From Agriotes lineatus (taxonomy: Eukaryota; Arthropoda; Insecta; Coleoptera; Elateridae): DNA of 64,000 nt. How positions within the stretch are numbered: position 1 is the first letter of the stretch; the number at the start of each line of letters is the position of its first letter. Positions 29,539 through 39,800 of the stretch are shown in pieces. Both the position numbers and the translations under genes were made by a program. The notes under the pieces are model-generated. The model saw only the letters and a list, made by a program, of their open reading frames with translations, was not told the DNA's origin and did no database searches. The stretch is taken from the NCBI GenBank assembly GCA_940337035.1, contig CALNHX010005263.1:46346-110345 (forward strand), in the 5' to 3' direction.

Positions 29539-31060
29539 ATGACTAATTACATTAATGTTGCTCATTTAAATGCACGTTCTCTCAAAAACAATTTTACAGA
29601 GATTAGCGAGCTGCTTCTATCGTCCCATTATGATGTTGTGGGAGTGACTGAGACATGGTTGTCACCCAGTGATTCTGATGATCTCATACACATTCCGGGC
29701 TTTCTGGTTGTTCGAGGAGATAGGGCTACCGCAACCTGGAGCGGAGGGGTATGTGTTTATATTAAAAATAATATCAATTATTCAATTGCTTCAATCTCAA
29801 AAAATTCTGCAGCCATCGAACAACTTTGGATCAAACTAATGTTTAAAAATACAATTTTGATATTTGGTACAGTTTATAGAAGACACGAGTATTCTTATGC
29901 AGAATATCTTGATTCACTGGAGGACTCAATTTCTCTGACTACACCCATTTCAAATGAAATTATATGTGTAGGAGACTTTAATATAGATGCGTTAAATATT
30001 TGTAACCCTGCTACAATAAAATTATTTTCTGTTGGAAGCTTTGGGATACAAGCACATAATTGATAAACCTACGCGTATTACTAAATCTACTTCAACAATG
30101 ATTGAGCTAATTCTGTTGAATATGGAAACAAATGTTAGCGATTTTGGTGTAATAAATGTGCATGGTTTATCAGATCATTGTTTGACTTACGCTAAATATC
30201 CCATAGATGAAAAACTTTATAAAAAATAAATTTTGTATGCCTATAGAGATTTTAGCCAATTTAATTACGCAATTTTTAACGCTGAACTACAAGTTCAAGT
30301 ATACAATATACGATTTACATAATGTAAATGATAAAGTTCATTTTTTAAATAGCAATATTGTAAATTTATTTAATCAACACACAACAGTTAAAACAATAAA
30401 AATATCAAAACCAAAAGCTCCGTGGATGACTGATAATATTAAATTGATGATAACACTTCGCAATACAGCTCTACAAAATTTCAAAAAAACAAAAAAGCCT
30501 GCACATTGGGAATATTACAAATCTCTTCGCAATTACACCAATTTTGCTGTCAAACAGGAAAAAAAGCGTACATAAATTATCAAATATATGTAAACGGCCC
30601 TCAGTCGTTGTGGAAAGAACTTAAAACAGCACATATTTATTTCAAAGCTGACAATTTAGCTATTCCTCCTGATCTTAGCCATGTAAAGGAAATAAACAAT
30701 GCATTTCTGAATACTGCTAAACCAAAAACCTGTAATAATTAGTGTGATATTTTGCGCTTTTACAATAACAACTTATTTAAAGATTTCATGTCTAAATTTA
30801 CTTTTACTCCTATTTCCAATGAAGATGTTATAAAAATTATCGCTTCCATAAAGACAAATGCAGTTGGATCTGACAATATAAGTATAAACATGTTAAAGCT
30901 ATGCTGTCCGTATTTAGTTCCCTATATAACTACCATAGTAAATTTCAGTATCGCCCAATATTTCCGGAAGCATGGAAAACAGCTCAAGTTGTTCCATTGC
31001 CAAAAATTAGACAACCCCGTGATTATAAAGACTATCACAGTCTTACTTATAGTGCTGTTG
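29539..31060 (+). pseudogene. LINE-G ORF2: endonuclease and N-terminal RT, truncated
   Basis: Start ATG at 29539: NVAHLNARSLKNNFTEISEL, then HYDVVGVTETWLS, SGGVCVYIKNNI and IICVGDFNIDALN. A frameshift near 30035 is followed by IIDKPTRITKSTSTMIE and VHGLSDHCLTYAKYP, completing the APE endonuclease motifs (GDFN, SDHxxT). Further broken frames carry LWKELKTAH, the RT entry block NAVGSDNISINMLKLCCP, and EAWKTAQVVPLPKI (shifted). At about 31,050, in DYKDYHSLT, similarity stops, so the active-site half of the RT is missing. At least four lesions. Confidence 0.75.
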
Positions 31061-31856
31061 TTATTTGTGTTATAAGCTGCGTGTAATTACACCTACGTGC
31101 AGATCTTACAACTGTTTGGTACTTATACATCTTTTTCCACGCTCGCGGAAATCCACGGCGCGCGTATGAAAAGTAACGTCGGCAACACCGCAATTTAATA
31201 ATAATCGCGCGTGCATAGCGAGCTTGTGCTACTGTCGAATGTTTGAATTTAAACCAAACGTCAAATTTGTCAATTGTATTTAGTTTCTGTCTATGTTATT
31301 GTAGTTTATCTCAATAAAGGTAAGATTATTATAAAATTTTGTTAAAACTGTTTATTCCAAAGAACCAAATAATTATTTTTAAAAAAGGGTAAGTATAATT
31401 TAAGCATTTGTAGAAAAGTCTTTTATTTTAAGATGGCTTCAAAAAGGAAAAGAAGTAAAATTGGACGGAGGACGAAAATAATTTGTTGGTAGATACAATG
31501 AGAGATCATTAAAAAATTTTAGAAAACAAAACTGTCGATTCGAGGATGATTTAAAAAAACAAATTGCGTGGAAAGAGGTCGAGGAACAGTTTTGTTTAAA
31601 TGGAAAGCATCGGGAGTTGGCCCAAATTAAAGAGCAATGGAGGCGAATGAAGAGGGAAGCCAGAACAAGAATTAACCATCAAAAAAAGAAATTCACGAAA
31701 ACAGGTGGAGGATCACCATCTTCAAATGAACAGCACGATATTGATTATGTAATTAGGGATATGGTGCCATACGAATTTGAAGATGACGTCAGCGAATTTG
31801 ATAGCGATAAGAAAGAAAATGCGTCTAAAACTCAAACATCCGCAGCTGCGAATGTA

Positions 31857-33342
31857 CTATGCAAGACAAAAAAAACTGGTACAACTCTTAATAGGGATTT
31901 TAGCATAATTTGATTAGCTTAAACGAGGCTTTAAACAATTACATTTACTCACGGCCTGCTGAATTGTGTGACAAATGTCACTTTGACGTTTGTCAAACAA
32001 TGCAGCAGGTCGTGCATTTATTATATCAATTTTGATTCATAGTGACAGCTACACAAGTTGACAATTAAGTTAGAAATTCAAATGCAAACTTAATTTTTAC
32101 ACACAATTAAGATTATATTTACATTAACTACAAACAATCAGACACAAACAATAATATAATAAAAACGTATTAATATTTTGTAGCACCGCCATTTTGCGCT
32201 ATTACACATTGAAGACGTCGTGGCATGGAATGAATTAAATTTCGTATATATTCTGGATTAATTTCTTCCCAAATGTTTTGGATATCTTGAGCAAGATCTT
32301 CTGCATTCTGTACCCTAACGTTAACTTCGTATAATTTCCTTACCATAATTGCCCACACATTTTCAATTGGATTAAGATCTGGGCTGTTTGCTGGCCAAGG
32401 AAGTGTTCGTATTCCATGGTCTTCCAGCCACTGCAAAACAATGCGTGATGTATGCACTGGACAATTATCCTGCTGAAAAATAAAGTTTTCCGGAAATAAC
32501 TGCGTCACTGATGGAAGCATGATATTTTCCAACAACGTACTATAGACTTGTCCAGTAAAGCGTTCATTTATGGCCCAGCAAACACCTGGACCGTGAACAC
32601 TAATCCATGCCCACATATTAACTGAAAATCGCCCACTTCTTTTAATTTCCTTCATATATTGTTGGGAATATCTAGTATTTTGGGGCCGATATATTTTAAC
32701 ACGTCCATTATGATGCGACTGGAAGGTCTTTTCATCGGAAAAAATTACGTTGTTCCAAAAATTTTCGTCCATATCGATATACTGCTGTGCAAATTGAAGA
32801 CGCCTTTGTCTATGTATTTCTGTTAGGAAGAATTTGGATGCTGCAGAATAATTGTTTAATTCAGAGGACTTCAGACGGCGCAGAGCAGTCCTATGCGTTC
32901 CCGGAAAATTTGTTTCCAATTTGGCTCGAATAGCTGTTTCAAACGGATGTTCTCGAAGATAATTTACAAGTTGTTCATCATCTTCTCTTGTAGACGCCTT
33001 TGGTCTACCAGATCCCTGTTTCCTACTTAGTGTCCTTTCTTCGGTCCATCTTTTTTTTATATGAAGAACTGTAGTTTTACTCACATGGAACTCTTGCGCT
33101 ATCTGTCGTATTGACCATCCGTTTTCCAATGAGGTCACAATTCGGGCTTTATCAGTCTCTCTCAAATGGGGAGCCATACATACAATATTTTCAGGTACTA
33201 CCTACTCAAATTCTGACAGATAAATAAGTAATGTTTTCGAACACTTTCAAATTAATAGTAGAGTATCCATAGTAACCATATTAACGCAGTCAGATTCACA
33301 GCAGAACATATTAACTGTACCAGTTTATTTTGTCTTGCATAG
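31857..33342 (-). mobile_element. Tc1-2: complete Tc1-like element, 1486 bp
   Basis: Both ends read CTATGCAAGACAAAA inward, continuing AAACTGGTACA and TTAATA. Flanked by TA at 31855-31856 and 33343-33344. Removing it with one TA rejoins the Harb-3 Myb-like frame without a shift, so the insertion is clean. It carries one open transposase on the minus strand. The subterminal left side has a 26-bp-arm hairpin at about 31946-32006 (CCTGCTG...CAGCAGG). Confidence 0.9.
32170..33177 (-). CDS. Tc1-like transposase, intact frame
   Basis: 335 codons from ATG to TAA, the normal Tc1 length. Residues about 5-45 form the first helix-turn-helix (TDKARIVTSLENGWSIRQIA, VSKTTVLHIKKRW), followed by a GRPK-type hook (GSGRPKAS). 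About 65-105 form the second HTH. Catalytic triad: Asp148 in VIFSDEKTF, Asp237 in FQQDNCPVHTS, and Glu272 in NSPDLNPIENVWA, giving DD34E. It catalyses cut-and-paste transposition at TA sites in the nucleus. No stop or shift is visible, so it may be functional or very recently so. The start is chosen as the first ATG, which fits the family N-terminus (MAPHLRETDKARIV). Confidence 0.92.
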   Translation of the reverse strand: MAPHLRETDKARIVTSLENGWSIRQIAQEFHVSKTTVLHIKKRWTEERTLSRKQGSGRPKASTREDDEQLVNYLREHPFETAIRAKLETNFPGTHRTALRRLKSSELNNYSAASKFFLTEIHRQRRLQFAQQYIDMDENFWNNVIFSDEKTFQSHHNGRVKIYRPQNTRYSQQYMKEIKRSGRFSVNMWAWISVHGPGVCWAINERFTGQVYSTLLENIMLPSVTQLFPENFIFQQDNCPVHTSRIVLQWLEDHGIRTLPWPANSPDLNPIENVWAIMVRKLYEVNVRVQNAEDLAQDIQNIWEEINPEYIRNLIHSMPRRLQCVIAQNGGATKY

Positions 33343-33947
33343 TACACTTAGATGAAGATGACATGAAAATTTTGGATCCTACAACTGGCGAGTTCGAAGA
33401 GGTTTCAGTAGTTAAAGAACATCCAATGCCAACTACATCTCTAACATCGGCTGCAGAAAAGAAAAAGAAAAAGATGACTACTTATGAAGTAGAAAATTTT
33501 AAAATTTATCAAAAAAGGAAGAATTTCAAATAAAAAACCAAAAAGAACTACATGATTTAAGAATGGAGTATGAGAAGCAAATTTACGAGCAAAAGTTAAC
33601 GTATGAAAAAGATATTTACGAACTAAGAATTGCTTGTAGAAAAGCAAAGTTACTTTTCTGGCAGAAACAACTGCAGAATATCGGCGAACAAACAGTATTA
33701 ACTTTTTAACTTGATTAATTTCGTAAATACGTACTACCTATTTCGTTACAAAAATTATAATTTGTTAATAAATAAAGTTAATTCAATTTAGTCATTTCTA
33801 ATTTTATAATTTATCTTATTTAGTTTATACGTTAATATACTACAATTAATAAAGTATGTAACACAAGAAAGTGATAGTTAAATAAAGAAACAGAAATTAA
33901 TGTAGATCATAAATGAACAATACTTTTTTGCTCATAATAGAAAGAAG

Positions 33948-34678
33948 TCAAAAATTTAAATTAATGTATTCGGTCCTGAAGGCTCGACCTCTTAAATTTT
34001 GACCGATATCAGGAATGTGATTTTCTTCGTCATCACTGCTTATACCTTCTTCTTCGTGATCTTCTTCCTCTATATCTTCATCCAATAAAAATCTTCCAAA
34101 CAGATATTATGCAGCACTGCAAGAGCAACAATAGTTGCCTTGGTAGTCGGTAGGGAAGTGTTAATACCGCGGGACAAGCAACGAAATTTTCCTTTCCACT
34201 GACCAAACAAACGTTCTACGCAATTTCTTGTGTGGACATGTGCTCGATTGTATCGCCGTTCGCTTTGGGTTACTGGATTAGTTAGTGGTGTAAGCATGGT
34301 TGGTGTGGCAGTGTGTCCACCATCTTCCACTAAAATTCTTCGTATTTCTCCTCTCTAAAATTGTTCCCTAATAGCACAAGATTCCCATATCCTGGAGTCA
34401 TGGGCACTACCTCGCCACTTTGCAACTATATCTAATATTCTGCACTGTGAATCACAAATGACTTGAACATTTAACGAAAAGAAATTTTTTCTGTTGACAT
34501 AAACTGCAGCATTGTCCCCTCCAGGATTTTTAATTCTTATATGAGTACAATCAATTGCACCCACTATACCTGGCATTCTTGCTACTCTAAAAAAACCTTC
34601 TTTGATAACTCTAATTTCTTGTGCTGTTTGAGGAAAACGTACATATTCGTTGCGATGTCTTGCTAATGCACGAACTAC
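33948..34678 (-). pseudogene. Harb-3 HARBI1-like transposase, N-terminally truncated
   Basis: Starts open at the LTR border with VVRALARHRNEYVRFPQTAQ. It continues MPGIVGAIDCTHIRIKNPGG (first Asp), VNRKNFFSLNVQVICDSQC and AKWRGSAHDSRIWES, then after a shift near 34350 VTQSERRYNRAHVHTRNCVE and RLFGQWKGKFRCLSRGI (Glu in the CVERLFG block). A region around the second Asp (34330-34355) is damaged. After a shift near 34075 comes an acidic tail ending RAFRTEYINLNF. The missing N-terminus would lie beyond the Gypsy element, but no matching sequence is seen right of 42600. Confidence 0.75.
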
Positions 34679-35709
34679 TGTTAGCTATATTTATCTATAA
34701 ATTCCTTTACCTACCTTTAGGTCATCGCTATATCTCTTAGTTAACAATCGATCACTATAAAAGTATATTTGAGGCCCGTCTCTAGCATCAGTGAAGACGT
34801 CGCGGATTCTAGTTTATGATGTTATAAATGGCGCCAACAAGTTAAACTCAAATATACTGATATAAGCCAAGAAACTTGTAACTTCACTTTCTATCAACTA
34901 ATAACAATACGATTATTGAACTCCCTATCAAAATGAAAGAAAGCAATACTTGTAGCTGGTTTTATTAATACTCGAACATTACTACCATCGATCAGACAAT
35001 TAGCATCTTTACTATTACTACCTCACGCAGGGTACCCCAAATAGTTTAACTTAAAACGCTCGTAAGTCTAATGGTTACACAGTTTTTATATGCAAAAATA
35101 TCATCAGATTCTAGCTACCACACTTATCTTTGTGCCGATATACTCGCAGACATTTAATACGTCCCGTTACTCCTAACACATGTCAGCTTGACAGGTTCCA
35201 ACCTCGGCTGTCATTTGCTATACCTCGACCCTCAATACTGCGGTAGATTAGCTTTCCAATACTGTCCGCCTAATAGTTGTTGCTATAAATCGAATTTCCA
35301 GGTAACAAAAGGCAAATTCCATATTAAACTACATACCCTGTTCACAGGCAATAAACTTCGCAATCGTTGTATTCGTGTTTCCCAGATCGCTTTACAGCTT
35401 GAATATAAATATTCATTGCAAAAATGACATCTGCTTAATGAACTCCTCTACAGGAACGGCTGGCTAGTAAACCAATTCTTTACTATCACCAAACCAGAAT
35501 AAATGGCGAGATTGTCATTTACACCCCACGAAAACTCTTGCCTTATTTAAAAGCTGATATACAAATTTTCTCTCAAACAAAACCAACCTTGTTTTTATAT
35601 CTCCTCTAGCAACGAACAAAGCCAATCTGATATTAATTTTATCGCGTCACTCTCACTAGATTCCTCATTCAACACTAGTATTAATATCAAATGCTTTTGA
35701 CACGTAACA
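34679..35709 (-). repeat. Gypsy 3' LTR
   Basis: 1031 bp, TG...CA boundaries. Compared by eye with the other LTR: about 22 substitutions clustered in the second half, plus one indel (about 2 percent). It truncates the Harb-3 transposase. A 79-codon frame on the opposite strand (35188-35427) also exists in the other LTR but has no support as a gene. Confidence 0.95.
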
Positions 35710-35728
35710 AACTCCCCCCTTACCAGAA
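35710..35728 (-). promoter_or_regulatory. Polypurine tract for plus-strand priming
   Basis: On the minus strand, GGTAAGGGGGGAGTTT lies directly upstream of the 3' LTR start (TGTTACGTG). A purine run at this place primes second-strand DNA synthesis in LTR retrotransposons. Confidence 0.8.
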
Positions 35729-36871
35729 AGGAAAAATTTCAACGAAATTTTTAACTAAATAAAAACTTTATCCTAAAAGGATACATACATATACGCTAGA
35801 GAGTCATTAAACCGTCTGTCATAAGACGTCTCTAACAATTAATCTAAAAAAAAACCCAGTACCCACACCACAAACAAGCAACTACACTGCAGAGACGGTG
35901 ATGACCCCAGGAGGAACCCAGGACCAGATCAACCCCACAGCGTACCTCCCCTGACAACTTCCAATAAACCCCCGAGGCGGAAGCACACCTCCACACAGTT
36001 TCAGGTACTGTCAGACCGAAAATAGTTAAGCCAAAACGAAGAATAACCAGGGTTTTCCTTTTGACACGCCTGGGGAGGAAGTAACCCCAGTGACAGAGGG
36101 TTAAAGAAACCAGAAAAGTGAGAGGCAGAAGCCAACATCCACACAACTCTCATACGCTCCGACGGAGGGATTCTTCAGCGCCCCGAACGGCCTGAAGAAA
36201 ATCCCCACCAATCTTCATCCACATCCAACAATCACTCATCACCAGAGATTTCATCCGCACCAGATCAAAGAGAAATAAAAGAAAACAAATTATCATTCAT
36301 CTAAGTAAACAGTTCATTCAAAACAAAATCGACATTCACTACATTACAAGAGAGAAATATAGACAAAGCTTTAAGAAGAAAAGAAGGCGAAGAATGAAGG
36401 ACTGGTCATCTTAAAAAAAATTTTTATTGTAGGGAAACACCCTATATCCCCAAACTCCAAGGGATACCTAAAAGAAACGAAGAAGTTGTACTTCTTTAAC
36501 GATTAATCTCGTTACCCTTATGTCTCCTTAGGAAAAACAGGATAACGTAACGCTCTTCCAATACAATCAAAAGAAAACCATCCATTAACATTTCCCAACA
36601 GGGAACTCCCTATACGTTATACCCAAAAGAGGGAAAAGAACAAGATATTAAAGTTTACCAAATAGTGTCCTTCCCGACTGTGCCCTTCCAACCACACTAT
36701 ACCTTAAAATGGGGAAAGAACAAGATATTAAAGTTTCCCAAAGATTGACCTACCCTACTGTGCCCTTCCAACCACCCTATGCTTTACAGGAGGGAAAGCA
36801 AGATAAAAATGCTCCCTAAAGTGACCTTCCCTACAGTGCCCATCCAACCACCCTATGCACATCACACATCA
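35729..36871 (-). other. Gypsy 3' non-coding region
   Basis: About 1.1 kb between the gag-pol stop and the PPT. It contains a tandem repeat near 36629-36855 and C/A-rich stretches. A 100-codon hydrophobic minus-strand frame (36146-35844) has no signal peptide plus furin site plus coiled-coil layout and is not called env. Confidence 0.6.
36629..36855 (-). repeat. About three 80-bp tandem repeats in the Gypsy 3' region
   Basis: Units start near 36629, 36709 and 36788. Each has AGGGAAAGAACAAGATA-like sequence, then CTACTGTGCCCTTCCAACCA and CCCTATG. They are diverged at about 15-25 percent by eye. The third unit is shorter. Confidence 0.75.
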
Positions 36872-39800
36872 TTAATTCATCTCAGAGTTATCATAAGGTT
36901 TCAAATCCTTGGCATGCCAAGTCCCCTTTAATATTTTTCCGTCAGGATCTTTGAGTTCATAAACCCATCGTGAAAACTTTCGATTAATAATAAACGGTCC
37001 TATAAATTTTGTAGCAAGCTTGGAAGTAAACTGACGAGCAGCATCCGATAATACATAGTGTCTACGCAACACTGCTTGATCCGGCACGAACTCGAAAGGT
37101 CGTCGACGAAAGTCATAGCGAGCTTTTGACTTTTGATAAGCCTTATCCAAACGACGTTTAACATCAGCATACAGTTGCTTGAGTACTATAGAACGATTAT
37201 CTAAATCTCTATCCCGATTAAATTGAATTTCCGGATTTCCATCACCAACTACCGGTTCGTGATTTAATATGATTTCTCTGCCAAAATTAATGAAATATGG
37301 AGTTTTTCCCGTAACTTCATGAACTGAGGTACGTATAGCACAAACTACGTGAGACAGATATTTATCCCAATCTCGATGACGATCTGATACATAAGCTGTC
37401 AACATAGTTTTCAGCACTCTGTTTATACGTTCCGTAGGATTAGCTTGAGGATGATAATTGGCAGTAAACGAAATCTTACAGCCATACTTCTGATTTAAAG
37501 TTTGAAACTCATGACTGCGAAACTGAACGCCATTATCACATATGATTCGCTTGGGAACCCCAAACATCAAAAATACGTCTTCCTCAACAATACGTGAGAT
37601 AACCTTAGCTGATGCTGTACGGAGCGGAAACACTAATGGAAACTTACTAAAACAATCAGCCACTACGAATATATACGCGTATCCTCGTACTGAACGAGGT
37701 AAAGGACCTACAATATCACAACAGATTAGTTCCCAAGGCTTCGAAATTAATGAATGTCCACCCATATACCCTGCAGGGGCTCTCTGTTCTGGTTTAATTC
37801 GTTGACACGTTTCGCAACGGCGAACATAAGCAGCCACATCATAACGAAGTTTAGGCCAGTAGTATCTTTGTGCAATACGATGAAAAGTTTTATTAACACC
37901 CGTATGACCAGCGGTCGGAATATCGTGATTTTGTTTGATAACTTCTTGGCGTTGAGTCTGTGGAACAACCAGTTTCCAATGATCTTCATCATCTGCCAAG
38001 TCTGGATAATCGGTTCGAACATATTTATACAATTGACCGTCACTAACTCTCCAATGGGGAAATTTTCGAGGATTGTTAATAACAAATCGACACATACGAT
38101 GATACCATGGATTACCAGCAGGACCAAACTGAACGTTAATAGCATCAATAACAGGAACAGCACGAGACAAAGTGTCAGGCACAACATGTTCTTTACCTTT
38201 TCGATGAATAATGTCAAAATCATATTGTTGAAGGCGAACTGCCCATCGAGCGATACGACCAACAGGGTCTTTAATACTATTAAGCCATTTTAAGCTATAA
38301 TGATCAGTTACTACCGTGAACTTAGTTCCCTCAATATATGGTCTAAGTTTTTCAATAGCAAAAAGGACAGCGAGGCATTCACGCTCTGTTGTGCTAAAAT
38401 TTCGTTCGTTTCTAGTAAGCGACCGACTAATGTAACATATAACTTTCTCTCCATCAGCTTGATGTTGAGTAAGTACGGCACCAATACCATAACCAGAAGC
38501 ATCCGTTTGAATAACAAAGGGTACAGAAAAATCAGGGCAAGCTAATATCGGAGCAGATATCAAATGTTCTTTAATATCACTGAAGGCTCGTTCACAATTA
38601 CTATCCCAGAAAAATTTCGCATTCTTGCGGAGCAAGGATGTAAGAGGTCCGATAAGTGAAGAAAAATTCGGAACAAAGCGACGATACCATGACGCCATAC
38701 CAATTACACGACGTACTTCCTTCACTGACACAGGAGTAGGAATACGATTAATTGCATCTACTTTTTCTGGGTCTACTAATAAACCGCGTGAATTCACTAC
38801 ATAACCGAGATACTTAAGTTCTGGCTTACAAAAATGACATTTATTTTGGCTTAAAGTAAGACCAGCAGCTAATAACCGAGACACAACCTCACGAAGAGTA
38901 GAAAGATGTTTTTCGAAAGTTGGCGTACAAATTACAATATCGTCAAGATACGTAAAGACATATGGTTCCAAATCAGCACCAATAACCCTATCAATTAGGC
39001 GTTGCCACGTTGCCGGCGCCGTATGCAAACCAAACGGTAGGCGGCGAAATTGAAATAACCCCCTATTAGGCACAGTAAACGCTGTTAAAGGGCGTGAAGA
39101 AACAGCCACAGGTATCTGCCAATATGCGGATTTAATATCAAGAGTCGTAAGATAATGTGCGTCACGAAGTTTATCCAAAGTACTTGATACATATGGAATA
39201 GGATAAGCATCAGGTTGACTGACTTTATTAAGTTGGCGATAATCAACACAGAACCGATAACTACCATCTTTCTTTTTAATCATTACTATCGGAGATGACC
39301 AAGCAGAAGTCGAAGGTTCTACCACTCCCTCATCCAACATTTTTTTTAACTTAAGATCTACCTGTTTCTGCAGAGCAGGAGAAATAGGATAATATCGCTG
39401 CTTAATAGGCGACGAGGTGGTTTTAATCTCATGTTCAACAAGATGAGTGCATCCTAACTTATTTCCCATTTTACTAAAAACTTCTTTGACAAAACAATCT
39501 AATTGTTCTCGCTGAACTTCAGATAAATGTTCTACAGCCTGTATTGCATTAACTTCCGGGATCAAGTGATCTTTCGAGAAGGTCCATTCGTTAATTCTAA
39601 GATCGGTTACAATACCCATTCTACTCAAAAAATTGCATCCCAAAATCAAGGTATGCGGTACGGAAGGCACAACTAATAACTCACAAGTACAAACCCTATC
39701 GCGAAGCATAAGTGGTACTGTAACTATACCTAATATTTGACATTCTGCACCGTCAGCAACATTACATGTCCTATCTTTACTTGGTGTAAGCCTACAATGA

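Larger units (their letters stand above)
24163..31060 (+). mobile_element. LINE-G, CR1-like LINE with PHD-finger ORF1, carrying hAT and MITE insertions
   Basis: Leader at about 24.16-24.27 kb, ORF1 from about 24.27 kb (interrupted by hAT at 24307-27846) to about 28.78 kb, ORF2 from 29539. ORF2 is lost after the first RT blocks at about 31.06 kb, where Harb-3 related sequence begins. The ORF1 type (PHD finger, coiled coil, RRM-like) and EN-RT style fit CR1-group LINEs. The left edge is set where BEL/Pao integrase similarity ends. Confidence 0.65.
31433..33709 (+). pseudogene. Harb-3 Myb/SANT-like gene, interrupted by Tc1-2
   Basis: MASKRKRSKI, then after a one-base shift WTEDENNLLVDTMRDH, gives a trihelix/Myb-like helix. 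The frame from 31560 gives IAWKEVEEQFCLNGKHRE and QIKEQWRRMKREARTRI. The acidic hinge breaks at TA 31855 where Tc1-2 enters, and the protein resumes exactly at 33343 with HLDEDDMKILDPTTGEFEEV. The C-terminus, after one more shift near 33525, is a Glu/Lys/Tyr coiled coil (ELHDLRMEYEKQIYEQ) ending EQTVLTF. The protein partners the Harbinger transposase. Confidence 0.65.
31060..34678. mobile_element. Harb-3: PIF/Harbinger remnant, cut by Tc1-2 and truncated by the Gypsy element
   Basis: Contains a Myb/SANT-like gene on + (31433-33709, interrupted by Tc1-2) and the C-terminal two thirds of a HARBI1-like transposase on - (34678-33948). The layout equals Harb-1 and Harb-2. The right part, including the transposase N-terminus and one TIR, is missing beyond the Gypsy LTR at 34679. 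TIRs were not identified; the left border is set where LINE-G stops. Confidence 0.65.

Noticed and set aside
35188..35427. 79-codon + strand frame, repeated at 42077-42316
   Set aside because: It exists twice only because it lies in the two LTRs, antisense to the element, with no domain. Treated as chance.
35844..36146. Hydrophobic 100-codon frame downstream of pol, considered as env
   Set aside because: Lacks signal peptide, cleavage site and ectodomain layout, and is much too short.
37747..38293. 171- and 179-codon frames on both strands
   Set aside because: Shadow frames inside the Gypsy integrase and RNase H region.
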